A program made the position numbers and the translations under genes. Shown one piece after another: positions 36,826-45,462 of a stretch of DNA of 64,000 nucleotides (position 1 is its first letter; the number at the start of each line of letters is the position of its first letter). This DNA comes from Youhaiella tibetensis. Lineage in GTDB: Bacteria; Pseudomonadota; Alphaproteobacteria; Rhizobiales; Devosiaceae. The notes beneath the pieces were generated by a model. It saw nothing but the letters and a program-made list of their open reading frames with translations, had not been told where the DNA came from and ran no database searches. The stretch lies in NCBI RefSeq assembly GCF_008000755.1, contig NZ_CP041690.1, positions 124,001-188,000 on the forward strand. Direction: 5' to 3'.

Positions 36826-38300
36826 CAGCGATATGCCGGTTGGCGGGCCAGGGCGACGAGGGCGTCGAGGTCGAGGCTGGTTTCGAGATGCCGCGCCAGG
36901 GCATCGAGGATGGCTTCGACGCCCGCCTCATAGGCCGTCGTTCCGGTATGGGTTGCCCCCAGGCTGGCCAGGAACGCCGCCCGGAACCCGTCGGCCCCGA
37001 AGAGCCCGTGAAGATAGGTTCCCATCACCCGCCCATCGCTCGAGACCGCGCCTTCCGCCTCGTGCCCGACGCGCGCGAAGGGGCGCGCCGTGTCCGGTCC
37101 TTCCGTAACGCCCATATGCATGTGGTAGCCGGCCAGGGCCTCCCCGGTCGCCTCGTGCCGGGCGTTCTCGGTGCGCAACTGCTTGTTGGGCGCCAGCACG
37201 GTTTCGACGTCGATGAGGCCGAGCCCCCGGCTTTCCCCGGGCGTGCCTTCGACACCATCGGGGTCGGCGATGGTGCGCCCGAGCATCTGGTAGCCGCCGC
37301 AGATGCCCAGGATCCGCCCGCCCGCCAGGTGATGGGCGCGCAGCCCCACATCCCAGTTATTGGCGCGCAGGGCTTCGAGGTCCGCGCGGGTCGCCTTCGA
37401 GCCGGGAATGATGACGAGATCGGATTCGACCGGCACCGGCTGGCCCGGCTGGACGAGCACCAGCCGCACGCCCGGCTCGGACTTGAGCGGATCCAGATCG
37501 TCGAAATTGGCGATCCGCGGCAGGCGCAGCACCGAGACGACGAACTCCCCGTCATGGGCCTGCATGTGCTGGTCGAGCGCCAGGACGTCTTCGGCGGGCA
37601 GCTTTCCCGCATGGGGGAAGTAGGGAACGGGCCCAAGGCAGGGGACGCCGGTGCGCTGGGCGATGAAGGCTTTGCCGTCGTCGAAAAGCGACGGATCGCC
37701 CTGGAAGCGATTGATGAGCGTGGCCGCGATGAGCGCGGCATCGTCGGGATCGATCACATGGAACGTGCCCACGAGCGAAGCGATCACGCCACCCCGATGG
37801 ATATCGCCGATCAGCACCACGGGCGTTTCCGCCGCGCGTGCAAAGCCGAAATTGGCGATGTCGTTGTCGCGCAGATTGACCTCGGAGGCGCTGCCCGCGC
37901 CCTCGACCAGGACGATGTCGGCATCCGCGCACAATTCCTGGAAGGCCGAGAGCACCTCGGGCAGCAGCGCCGAGCGGGTGGCGAAATAGTCGCGGGCCGA
38001 CATCGAGCTGCGCCGCTGCCCGCGCACGACGAGCTGGGCGCCCGTCTCCTGCTCGGGCTTGAGCAGGACCGGGTTCATCGCCGTGATCGCGGCCCGCCTG
38101 GCGGCGCGCGCCTGCAGCGCCTGGGCGCGCCCGATCTCGCCACCGTCTTCGGTCACGGCGGCATTGTTGGACATGTTCTGCGGCTTGAACGGGGCAACGC
38201 GCAGCCCGCGATTGGTGAAGGCGCGACAGAGCCCGGCGACGATCAGCGATTTGCCGACGTCCGAACCCGTCCCCATGAACATCAAAGCCTTGGCGGTCAT
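36825..38300 (-). CDS. cobQ: Cobyric acid synthase
   Basis: Amidates side chains b, d, e and g of adenosylcobyrinate a,c-diamide using glutamine. From ATG 38300 the product has 491 residues; a GTG nine codons upstream is also open. N-terminal ATPase domain: [16 protein letters not shown] and [15 protein letters not shown]-terminal glutaminase domain: [12 protein letters not shown] with the catalytic Cys, and [10 protein letters not shown] with the His. It follows cobB by 42 bp. Confidence 0.97.
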   Translation of the reverse strand: MTAKALMFMGTGSDVGKSLIVAGLCRAFTNRGLRVAPFKPQNMSNNAAVTEDGGEIGRAQALQARAARRAAITAMNPVLLKPEQETGAQLVVRGQRRSSMSARDYFATRSALLPEVLSAFQELCADADIVLVEGAGSASEVNLRDNDIANFGFARAAETPVVLIGDIHRGGVIASLVGTFHVIDPDDAALIAATLINRFQGDPSLFDDGKAFIAQRTGVPCLGPVPYFPHAGKLPAEDVLALDQHMQAHDGEFVVSVLRLPRIANFDDLDPLKSEPGVRLVLVQPGQPVPVESDLVIIPGSKATRADLEALRANNWDVGLRAHHLAGGRILGICGGYQMLGRTIADPDGVEGTPGESRGLGLIDVETVLAPNKQLRTENARHEATGEALAGYHMHMGVTEGPDTARPFARVGHEAEGAVSSDGRVMGTYLHGLFGADGFRAAFLASLGATHTGTTAYEAGVEAILDALARHLETSLDLDALVALARQPAYR

Positions 38301-38342
38301 GAAGAGGGGTTTACCGGGCTTCGGCACAACAAAAAAGGGGCG

Positions 38343-39620
38343 TCAGGCGCCTTCGATCACATGCGCATAGGAGCCGAGCACGCGTCCGACCTGAGCGCCC
38401 ATCGGCTGCTGGGGCTCGCCCAGCGCGTCATTGGCGGCGAAAAGCGGAGGAGCTCCGGCTGCCCGCGCCGTCGAATAGTGGAACTCGTGACCGTAGAGCC
38501 GTTCCGGCCACGGCAGGGGGCTGGCATGAGCGAGGCGCCGGTAGCCGAGCTGGCGGCGCGGTCGATCGATCGCCGTATCCACCGGCAGGAGCCCCGTCAT
38601 GGCATGGACGTTGCCCTGCTTGTCGGTGAGGCTGCGCCCAAGGACCATATAGCCACCGCACTCCCCGTAGATGAGGGCGCCCCGGTCACGGGCCTGCCGC
38701 ATCCCCTCCTGGAACCCCGTGGCAGCGGCCAGCCGGCCGCCATGCAGCTCGGGATAGCCGCCCGGCAGGAAGACCGCATCCGCCCCCGCATCGGGAGCTT
38801 CGTCGGCGAGCGGGGAGAAGAAGCGCAACTCGGCTCCCGCCGCCCGCCAGTCGCGCAGGAAATGCTCGTAGACGAAGGCAAAAGCCTCGTCGCGCGCAAT
38901 GGCGATCCTCTGGCCGAGCGGCGCCAGCCCGCCGCTACCCTTCGTCGCGACCGGAGGCCGGGCCAGGGCCACGAGCGCATCGAGGTCGAGATAATCGGTG
39001 ACGGCCTGGGCCGCGGCATCGACCACGGCGGAAAAGCCCTCGACTTCCCCCGGCAGGACCAGTCCGAGATGGCGCTCGGGCAGCACCAGCGTATCGCGCC
39101 GGGGCAGGGCGCCGAGCCAGGAGAGGTCGAGCTGGCGCAGGGCATTGCGCAACATGGTCTCGTGGCGCTGCGTCGCCACGCGGTTGATGACGATTCCCCC
39201 CACCCGTACGTCCGCCCGCCAGTTGGCGAACCCGGCCACCAGCGGCGCAATGGACTGGGACTGTTTCTCGGCGTCCACCACCAGGATCACCGGCAGGCCA
39301 AGCGCCGCCGCCACGTCCCCGGTCGATCCGGCGCCGTCCGCCGCCCCGTCAAAGAGCCCCATGGCGCCTTCGACGATGAGGAGATCGGCATCGCTCGCCG
39401 CCAGGCCGCGCAGCCGCTCCGGCGCCATCGCCCAGGCGTCGAGGTTCATCGCCGGACGCCCCGCAACGCGCGAAAGAATGCTGGTGTCGATATAATCCGG
39501 TCCCGACTTGGCAGGCTGGACGCCATATCCGCGCCGGCGAAGGGCTGCCACGAGGCCAAGCGTAAGCGTGGTCTTGCCCGAACCCGAGCGCGGCGCCGCG
39601 ATGACGAAGCCCTTAGCCAA
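38343..39620 (-). CDS. cobB: Cobyrinate a,c-diamide synthase (hydrogenobyrinate type)
   Basis: Glutamine-dependent amidation of the a and c side chains. The 425 residues show IAAPRSGSGKTTLTLGL (P-loop), SGPDYIDTSILSRVAGRPA, VEGAMGLFDG and YGECGGYMVLG with the glutaminase Cys. Its start overlaps the cobA stop by 8 bp. The short motif [11 protein letters not shown] occurs both here and at the C-terminus of CobQ, as expected for these related enzymes. Confidence 0.96.
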   Translation of the reverse strand: MAKGFVIAAPRSGSGKTTLTLGLVAALRRRGYGVQPAKSGPDYIDTSILSRVAGRPAMNLDAWAMAPERLRGLAASDADLLIVEGAMGLFDGAADGAGSTGDVAAALGLPVILVVDAEKQSQSIAPLVAGFANWRADVRVGGIVINRVATQRHETMLRNALRQLDLSWLGALPRRDTLVLPERHLGLVLPGEVEGFSAVVDAAAQAVTDYLDLDALVALARPPVATKGSGGLAPLGQRIAIARDEAFAFVYEHFLRDWRAAGAELRFFSPLADEAPDAGADAVFLPGGYPELHGGRLAAATGFQEGMRQARDRGALIYGECGGYMVLGRSLTDKQGNVHAMTGLLPVDTAIDRPRRQLGYRRLAHASPLPWPERLYGHEFHYSTARAAGAPPLFAANDALGEPQQPMGAQVGRVLGSYAHVIEGA

Positions 39621-40416
39621 GCCGGTTGCTCCGCATCTCGGGCGCGTACCAGTCGAGCGTCTGCCTGAAAGCCACCACCGGACCGACCACCACGATCGCC
39701 GGCGTCGCGATGTCCTGGAGCGCTCCTGCCTCGGCGAGCGTCGTCTCGATTACCGATTGCTGCGGGGTGGCGGCGTTCGAAACGATCGCCACCGATTCGT
39801 CTCCCGCCCGTCCAGCCGCCATGAGGCGGGAGGTGATGGTTCCGAGATGCTTGACCGACATGAACATCACCAGCACCGGCGCCGCCCGGTTGATGGCTTC
39901 CCAGTCGAGCGAGGCGACCTCGCCGGTTTCGTCGTGCCCCGTCAGGAACAGCACCGAATGGTTGGCGTCGCGATGGGTGATGGGGATGCCGGCATAGGCC
40001 AGCCCGCCCAGGCCCGAGGAGATGCCGGGTACGATGCGGAAGGCGATGCCGGCGCGGAACAGTGCGCCCGCCTCCTCCCCGCCGCGGCCGAACATGAACG
40101 GATCCCCGCCCTTGAGGCGCAGCACGCGCCTGCCGGCCCGTGCCAGGGCGATCAGCGTCTCGGAAATATCGGCCTGCCTGGGCGAGGGCTTGCCGCCGCG
40201 CTTGCCGGCATGGATGCGTTCGGCCTGGGGGTTGCCCAGGGCCAGCAGGTCCGGGCTGACCAGCGCATCGTAGACGATCGCGTCGGCCTGGCTCAGGGCA
40301 TGGTAGCCCAGGAGCGTCAGCAGGCCCGGGGCGCCGGGACCGGCGCCGACCAGCCACACGCTACCCGGCGACAGCTCGGGGAAGCCGAGCCCGTCGAGAT
40401 CTGAAAACCGGCTCAT
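39613..40416 (-). CDS. cobA: Uroporphyrinogen-III C-methyltransferase
   Basis: S-adenosylmethionine-dependent enzyme making precorrin-2, the branch point to corrinoids. The product has 267 residues from ATG 40416, with AGAGGT 7 nt upstream. Signatures are LVGAGPGAPGLLTLLGYHAL, DALVSPDLL, LRLKGGDPFMFGRGGEEA and PVLVMFMSVKHLGTI. It is a stand-alone CobA without CysG siroheme domains. It is first in the leftward cobA-B-Q-D operon, 47 bp from the divergent cbiD. Confidence 0.97.
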   Translation of the reverse strand: MSRFSDLDGLGFPELSPGSVWLVGAGPGAPGLLTLLGYHALSQADAIVYDALVSPDLLALGNPQAERIHAGKRGGKPSPRQADISETLIALARAGRRVLRLKGGDPFMFGRGGEEAGALFRAGIAFRIVPGISSGLGGLAYAGIPITHRDANHSVLFLTGHDETGEVASLDWEAINRAAPVLVMFMSVKHLGTITSRLMAAGRAGDESVAIVSNAATPQQSVIETTLAEAGALQDIATPAIVVVGPVVAFRQTLDWYAPEMRSNRLG

Positions 40417-40463
40417 CGGGCACCTCTGTTCGATTGCGGCAAGCCCGCGTATAGATCGGGACC

Positions 40464-41561
40464 ATGAGCGAGACGGCACAAACACGCGAGGACGGCTCGC
40501 CTTTGCGGCGCGGCTGGACGACGGGCGCCTGCGCGACCGCGGCGACCCGATCGGCCCTGCTCGCGCTCCTGACCGGAAGCTTCGAGGATCCGGTGACCAT
40601 CACGTTGCCGGGCGGCCAGCGTCCCGCCTTTGCCCTCGCCGAGGAAACTCGGGGCGATGGCTTTGCCCAGGCCGGTATCATTAAGGATGCCGGCGACGAT
40701 CCGGACGTCACTCACGGCGCGCTGGTCCTCTCCCGCGTCGAGCCCGGTCCCGCCGGCAGCGGCGTGCGCTTCCGTGCCGGGGAGGGCGTCGGCACCGTCA
40801 CAAAGCCCGGCCTGCCGCTCCCCGTCGGCGAGCCCGCCATCAATCCCGTGCCGCGCAAGATGATGCGCGAGGTCATCGAGGCCCTGGCCGCGGAACACGG
40901 CATCGCGCCCGATTTCGCCGTCACCGTCTCTGTGCGCGATGGCGAGCGCATCGCCAGCAAGACCTGGAACCCGCGCCTCGGCATCGTGGGCGGCCTCTCC
41001 ATTCTCGGCACCACCGGCATCGTCATTCCCTATTCCTGCTCGGCCTGGATCGCCTCGATCCATCGCGGCGTCGACGTGGCTCGCGCCATGGGCCTGTCGC
41101 ACGTGGTGGGGTCCACCGGCGACACCTCCGAAAAGGCGGCGATGTCGAGGCTCGACCTGCCGATCGAAGCCTATCTCGACATGGGCGACTTCGTCGGCGG
41201 CCTGCTCAAATACCTGCGGGTCCACCCGGTCCCGCGCCTCACCATCGCCGGCGGTTTCGCCAAGCTGAGCAAGCTCGCCCAGGGCGCGATGGACCTGCAT
41301 TCGGCGCGCGGCACCGTCGACCTCGAGGCGCTTGCCATGATGCTCGCCGACCTGGGCGCCTCGCCCCAAATGGTGGAACGGGCAAGGGGCGCCAACACTG
41401 CCAACGAGGTGCAGGTGCTGGCGCGCGAGGCGGGCCTTCCCCTCGCCGATATCGTGGCGCGCCGCGCCCGCGATGCCGCCCAGGGCGTGGTCGGGGAGGC
41501 CGTCAGCGTCGACGTGCTCGTCGTCGATCGGGCCGGCATCATCGTCGGGGAAAGCGGCTAG
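40464..41561 (+). CDS. cbiD: Cobalt-precorrin-5B C1-methyltransferase CbiD
   Basis: Methylates C1 of the corrin ring. The 365 residues begin with the family signature LRRGWTTGACATAATRSAL, followed by GVGTVTKPGLPLPVGEPAIN and GGLSILGTTGIVIPYSCSAW. CbiD belongs to the anaerobic pathway, where deacylation is separate. In the classical aerobic pathway CobF does this step. No cobF is visible in the window while cobG is, so CbiD probably replaces it, as proposed for other alphaproteobacteria. It is followed 3 bp later by cobK. Confidence 0.95.
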   Translation: MSETAQTREDGSPLRRGWTTGACATAATRSALLALLTGSFEDPVTITLPGGQRPAFALAEETRGDGFAQAGIIKDAGDDPDVTHGALVLSRVEPGPAGSGVRFRAGEGVGTVTKPGLPLPVGEPAINPVPRKMMREVIEALAAEHGIAPDFAVTVSVRDGERIASKTWNPRLGIVGGLSILGTTGIVIPYSCSAWIASIHRGVDVARAMGLSHVVGSTGDTSEKAAMSRLDLPIEAYLDMGDFVGGLLKYLRVHPVPRLTIAGGFAKLSKLAQGAMDLHSARGTVDLEALAMMLADLGASPQMVERARGANTANEVQVLAREAGLPLADIVARRARDAAQGVVGEAVSVDVLVVDRAGIIVGESG

Positions 41562-41564
41562 GCC

Positions 41565-42302
41565 ATGAAGATACTGATCCTGGGCGGAACGGGCGAGGCC
41601 CGGGCGCTGGCCGAGAGGCTCGTCGATGCCGGCCACGACGTCACCACCTCGCTCGCCGGGCGTACCAGCGCGCCGCTGCTGCCGCAGGGTGCCCTGCGCA
41701 TCGGTGGTTTCGGCGGCCCCGAGGGGCTTGCAGCCTGTCTCCGGACCGAAGCCTTCGACTGGCTGGTCGACGCCACCCACCCTTATGCGGGCCGTATCTC
41801 CGCCAACGCGGTTGCGGCAAGCGCGGCTTCCGGCATTCCCCTGCTGCGCCTCATGCGGGCGCCCTGGGACGAGCCCGAAGACGCCCGATGGCAGCACTTT
41901 GAAAGCCCCGAGGTAGCCGCCAAGGCGCTTCCGCCCGGCGCACGCGTGCTTTTGACCACCGGTCATGCCGGCCTCGACCACTTCCTGGCGCGTGCCGACT
42001 GCGGTTTTCTCGTGCGCGTCATCCAGGCTCCCCAAGCTGGCCTGCCGGACCATGCGCGGCTCCTGCTCGAGCGCCCGCCCTACGATCTCGACCATGAACT
42101 CGCGCTTCTGCGGGACAACGGCGTGACCCACATGGTGAGCAAGAATTCGGGCGGCGGGCAGACGGCCGCCAAGCTTGCGGCCGCCGGGGCGCTTGGCGTT
42201 GCGGTCATCATCATCGATCGACCCGCCTACCCGGCGGCCCGCGAGGTCGCCAGCGTCGATGAGGCCCTGGCCATACTTCATTCGGATGCCTCCCGCCGGT
42301 AG
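41565..42302 (+). CDS. cobK: Precorrin-6A reductase
   Basis: NADPH-dependent reduction of precorrin-6A to 6B. The 245 residues show ILILGGTGEARALAERL (nucleotide-binding loop), WLVDATHPYAGRIS, VLLTTGHAGLDHFLAR and VSKNSGGGQTAAKLAAAG. It is coupled to cbiD by a 3-bp gap. Its last 25 bp overlap the end of the convergent cobM. Confidence 0.97.
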   Translation: MKILILGGTGEARALAERLVDAGHDVTTSLAGRTSAPLLPQGALRIGGFGGPEGLAACLRTEAFDWLVDATHPYAGRISANAVAASAASGIPLLRLMRAPWDEPEDARWQHFESPEVAAKALPPGARVLLTTGHAGLDHFLARADCGFLVRVIQAPQAGLPDHARLLLERPPYDLDHELALLRDNGVTHMVSKNSGGGQTAAKLAAAGALGVAVIIIDRPAYPAAREVASVDEALAILHSDASRR

Positions 42303-43039
42303 TGCGAAAAGCCGGCCTGGTAGAGCCGGCTGTCCCGGAAGCGCGCTTCCCCGAACACCTGTCCGACGAAGATGAGCGCGGTGCGACGGATGTCTTCGTG
42401 CGCCAGCCTTTCGACCATTTCGCCCAGCGTCGTCGCGACGATCCTTTCGTCCGGCCAGGTGGCGCGGTGCACCACCACCACGGGGCAATCGGCCCCGTAA
42501 TGGGGCGTCAGCGCCTCGGCGATCGCCGGCAGGCTCTTCATCGCCAGGTGCAGGGCCAGCGTGGCTTTCGAGCGTCCCAGGATTTCCAGGCTCTCGCTCT
42601 GCGGCATCGGCGAAGCGCCGCTCGAGACGCGCGTCAGGATCACCGTCTGGGAGACGTCGGGAAGGGTGAGTTCGCTGGCAAGGCTGGCCGCCGCGCCCGC
42701 AAAGGCGGGGACGCCCGGCACGACCTGGTAGGGAATGCCCAGGGCATCGAGCCGGCGCATCTGCTCGCCGATCGCGCCATAGAGCGAAGGGTCGCCCGAA
42801 TGCACGCGGGCCACGTCCTGGCCCCGGTCATGGGCGCGCGCCATCTCGTCGATGATCTGGTCGAGATGCATGGACGCGGTATCGAGCACGATCGCGCCGT
42901 CCGGGGCGCTGGCGACGATTTCGGCGGGCACGAGCGAGCCGGCATAGAGGCAGACCGGGCAGCGCTCGATGAGGCGCTGGCCGCGCACGGTGATGAGGTC
43001 GGCCGCGCCGGGGCCGGCGCCGATGAAATAGACCGTCAT
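42278..43039 (-). CDS. cobM: Precorrin-4 C11-methyltransferase
   Basis: Methylates precorrin-4 to precorrin-5. The 253 residues match CobM/CbiF: VYFIGAGPGAADLITVRGQR, CLYAGSLVPAEI, RVHSGDPSLYGAIGEQM and QTVILTRVSSGASPMP. It is last in the operon cobH-L-E-M, with its ATG overlapping the cobE stop by 4 bp. Confidence 0.97.
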   Translation of the reverse strand: MTVYFIGAGPGAADLITVRGQRLIERCPVCLYAGSLVPAEIVASAPDGAIVLDTASMHLDQIIDEMARAHDRGQDVARVHSGDPSLYGAIGEQMRRLDALGIPYQVVPGVPAFAGAAASLASELTLPDVSQTVILTRVSSGASPMPQSESLEILGRSKATLALHLAMKSLPAIAEALTPHYGADCPVVVVHRATWPDERIVATTLGEMVERLAHEDIRRTALIFVGQVFGEARFRDSRLYQAGFSHYRREASE

Positions 43040-43392
43040 GGCGCAATCTCCGCTATCGCACAGGTGGCATGGGCGGATTTGGTCTTGCCCACGAGCAGCG
43101 GGCCGAAATGGAGCGCCGCCGCCTCGGCCACCCCGTCCAGTCCCGTGCGTGCCTCGGCGACCCGCGAGGGATGGGGCACGTCCTGGCGGGCCAGCGTGGC
43201 GTCATCGAGCAGCACCAGAGGCGCGCCCAGGCGCTCGGCTGCAGACGACAGCGCCACGTTCCCCGCCTTGCGCCGGGAACTGACAAGCACCTCGACCTCG
43301 CCTCGGAGGCCTGCAAGGCAGGACGTCACCAGGGCGACGATCTCGTCTGCCTCCGCGCGGCTGCTCAATCCGATTCCGACGGCGAGCTTCAT
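43036..43392 (-). CDS. cobE: CobE (CbiG C-terminal domain family)
   Basis: A protein of 118 residues of the CobE/CbiG C-terminal family (PF01890). It opens with LAVGIGLSSRAEADEIVAL and contains LVSSRRKAGNVALSSAAERL and a VAEAAALHFG segment. In the aerobic pathway CobE is required genetically but its reaction is unclear. In anaerobic organisms this domain forms the C-terminus of CbiG. It is overlapped by 4 bp at each end by cobL and cobM, indicating tight coupling. The complementary CbiG N-terminal region is fused to CobJ at 58563. Confidence 0.92.
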   Translation of the reverse strand: MKLAVGIGLSSRAEADEIVALVTSCLAGLRGEVEVLVSSRRKAGNVALSSAAERLGAPLVLLDDATLARQDVPHPSRVAEARTGLDGVAEAAALHFGPLLVGKTKSAHATCAIAEIAP

Positions 43393-44591
43393 GGCTTTCT
43401 CACCGTCCATTGCGTCACCGGCAGGCGCGGCCGCAACACGTGGCGCGAGCCGACGCTGTCGAGATAGGAGACCTCGATGCGCGTCAACTCGCCCCCATGG
43501 ACGTCCTGCCGCTCGAAGAGCGCGCGGTCGCCCTCGATCGTCACCGAATTGGCCACCAGCCATCCCCCGGGCCGCAATGCCGCCCAGGCGGCCTCGAAGA
43601 TCGCGCCATTGCCGACATCGCCGCCCAGGAACACCGCATCGGGAGTGGGCTGCCCGCTCAAGGTCTCCGGCGCGACGCCAGTGACGATCTCGATGCCGGG
43701 CGTTCCCAGGTTCCGGGCGTTCTCGGCGATGATCGAGGCGCGTGCCGGGTCGCGCTCGAACGCGATCGCCCGCGCCTCGCGCGCCGCGCGCATCCATTCG
43801 ATGCCGATCGATCCCGATCCGGCGCCGACGTCCCAGAGCAGGGCGCCCGGATAGGGCGCCAGCTTGGCGAGGCTCGCCGCCCGCACCTCGCGCTTGGTGA
43901 TCTGCCCGTCGGTGACGAAGGCGTCATCCGGCAGCCCCGGGACTGGCGGCAGCAGCGGCGCCTCCACGCCCGCGACGCAATCGATGGCGAGCGTCAGGAA
44001 GTCGCCGAGCTGCGAAACATCGATCTGGCGCGCGCTGGCGCTGGAGATGCGCTCGTGCGGGCCGCCCAGGTTCTCGAGCATGGTGAGCGTGCTCTCGCCA
44101 TAACCGCGCGCGCGCAGCATCGCCGCGACGCTGGCGACCGTCCCCCGGTCCGTGGTGAGCGCCAGGATGCGGTTGCCGGGGAGGATGTGGGGCTGGAGCG
44201 CCGCATCGGCCCGGCCATGCAGCGACAGCGTCGCCACGTTCTGAAGCGCCCAGTGCAGGCGCGCCGCGGCGAGCGAAAAGGCCGAAGGGTGCGGGGTGAT
44301 GGCAAAGGCCCCGGCCGGCAGGTATCGCGACAGCGTCACGCCGATCCCGAACCAGGAGGGATCGCCGGTCGCCAGGATCACGGTCGGTGTTCCGGCAAGC
44401 GCCTGCACCTGCTCGATCATCCGCGTCAGCGGCGATTGCCAGGCGAGGCGCTCCTGCCCCTCGCCAAGTCCGTCGAGCAGGCGCTGCGGTCCAAGGATAG
44501 TCGCGGCGGCGCCGACGATCGCGCGTGCCGCCGGCGATAGGTCGGCGACCCCGCCTTCCCCGACCCCGACGATATTGAGCCAGGCCGTCAT
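43389..44591 (-). CDS. cobL: Precorrin-6Y C5,15-methyltransferase (decarboxylating)
   Basis: Bifunctional enzyme that methylates C5 and C15 and decarboxylates the acetate side chain at C12. The 400 residues comprise a CbiE-like N-terminal domain (LNIVGVGEGGVADLSPAAR, VILATGDPSWFGIG) and a CbiT-like C-terminal domain with the SAM motif LLWDVGAGSGSIGIEWMR. Its start overlaps the stop of the CobH-like gene by 4 bp. Confidence 0.97.
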   Translation of the reverse strand: MTAWLNIVGVGEGGVADLSPAARAIVGAAATILGPQRLLDGLGEGQERLAWQSPLTRMIEQVQALAGTPTVILATGDPSWFGIGVTLSRYLPAGAFAITPHPSAFSLAAARLHWALQNVATLSLHGRADAALQPHILPGNRILALTTDRGTVASVAAMLRARGYGESTLTMLENLGGPHERISSASARQIDVSQLGDFLTLAIDCVAGVEAPLLPPVPGLPDDAFVTDGQITKREVRAASLAKLAPYPGALLWDVGAGSGSIGIEWMRAAREARAIAFERDPARASIIAENARNLGTPGIEIVTGVAPETLSGQPTPDAVFLGGDVGNGAIFEAAWAALRPGGWLVANSVTIEGDRALFERQDVHGGELTRIEVSYLDSVGSRHVLRPRLPVTQWTVRKP

Positions 44592-45196
44592 GCGCGCGCT
44601 CCCGCCGCCAGGGCGTTGAACGCCGCGCTCGCCAGCGCGGAGCCGCCGCGCCGGCCGAGAACGGTGAGATAGGGGACGCCGGCAATGCCCTGCGCCAGGA
44701 GCGCCTTGCTCTCGGCCGCCCCCACGAAACCCACGGGAATGCCTATGATCGCAGCCGGCCTGGGCGCGCCCGCCGCGAGCAGTTCATAGAGGCGGAACAG
44801 CGCCGTGGGCGCATTGCCGACCACGACCACCGCGCCTGCAAGCGCATCCCCCCAGAGGTCGACCGCGGCGGCCGACCGGGTATTGCCCATGGCCTTGGCC
44901 AGCGGCGCGACCCTCGGATCGTTGAGCAGCGACAGCACGGGCGAGCCATCCGGCGGCGCGATTCCCTCGCGAACCATCTCGCAATCGCAGAGCACCGGCC
45001 TTTGCGCATCGAGCGCGGCGCCGACCGCATCGGCCAGGCCCGAATCGGCGCGGATGTCGACGACCAGGTCGACCATGCCGCTGACTTCGATCATGGCGAC
45101 GACGGTGGCCTCCAGCGAAGCCGGCAGGTGCGCGAGCTGGGCCGCATGGGCAAACATTTCACGCCGCTGGGCGGCGTGTTCGGCGGGGTCGGTCAA
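44588..45196 (-). CDS. cobH: CobH-like protein (precorrin-8X methylmutase family), catalytic His replaced
   Basis: CobH moves a methyl group from C11 to C12 to give hydrogenobyrinate. This 202-residue copy starts at TTG 45196 with GAGAGG 6 nt upstream. Its C-terminal half is well conserved: GNTRSAAAVDLW (104-115), VVGNAPTALFRLYELL and IPVGFVGAAESKALL. At the position of the catalytic histidine (His43 in Pseudomonas denitrificans CobH) it has Glu37, in AMIEVSGMVD. The usual N-terminal YxRSF segment is missing. It may be inactive alone. A second CobH at 57302 has the reverse pattern. It is first in the cobH-L-E-M operon. Confidence 0.9.
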   Translation of the reverse strand: MTDPAEHAAQRREMFAHAAQLAHLPASLEATVVAMIEVSGMVDLVVDIRADSGLADAVGAALDAQRPVLCDCEMVREGIAPPDGSPVLSLLNDPRVAPLAKAMGNTRSAAAVDLWGDALAGAVVVVGNAPTALFRLYELLAAGAPRPAAIIGIPVGFVGAAESKALLAQGIAGVPYLTVLGRRGGSALASAAFNALAAGARA

Positions 45197-45231
45197 GGTC
45201 TACCTCTCAAATCAAGAGGCAGAGTTCGCAT
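45193..45231 (-). CDS. Possible 12-codon leader peptide before cobH
   Basis: An ATG frame (MRTLPLDLRGRP) whose TGA overlaps the TTG start of the CobH-like gene. It runs through the sequence that can pair with the cobH ribosome-binding site, so its translation could affect that pairing. No clear ribosome-binding site is seen for the leader itself. The call is tentative. Confidence 0.25.
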   Translation of the reverse strand: MRTLPLDLRGRP

Positions 45232-45390
45232 CGAAACTCGTCAGCAGCTCCGGCCTTGGTCCCCGGGTTGGGTCGACCGCACCGGACTGTCTCTCAGTCC
45301 CTGTTGGAACGCTGCGCTAACTTCTTCTAGGCACGGCAAAAGCCCCGGTCAACCACGGGTTTCCCGCTGTTGCGAATGCCTCCTAAAACC
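45214..45390 (-). ncRNA. Structured leader RNA candidate of the cobH-L-E-M operon
   Basis: On the minus strand, 45384-45371 (AGGAGGCATTCGCA) can pair with 45230-45214 in a 14-bp helix with a 3-nt bulge. This encloses about 140 nt. Inside are a CGGG-AAA-CCCG hairpin, a GGC-TTTT-GCC hairpin and GGACTG-AGAGA-CAGTCC (6-bp stem). The 3' strand CCTCTT can pair instead with GAGAGG at 45208-45203, the cobH ribosome-binding site. The location suggests a regulatory leader. I did not find the canonical cobalamin riboswitch core (GCAAC after GCTG, GCCACTG, B12 box). The plus strand could be the transcribed one. Confidence 0.45.
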
Positions 45391-45462
45391 AGTTGCAAAG
45401 ATAGGCGTTGCACCGCGCCAAGGCGCCCGCTAGGAGGGCTGACGATCCCGATAGACGAGACC

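Noticed and set aside
36825-39050. Shared [11 protein letters not shown] motif in CobQ and CobB as a recent DNA duplication
   Set aside because: The similarity is short and both proteins belong to related amidotransferase families. Common ancestry of the motif explains it.
45197-45462. Canonical cobalamin riboswitch before the cobH operon
   Set aside because: Expected by context, but I could not find the conserved core GCAAC following GCTG, the GCCACTG element or a full B12 box on either strand. It is kept only as an unassigned structured RNA.
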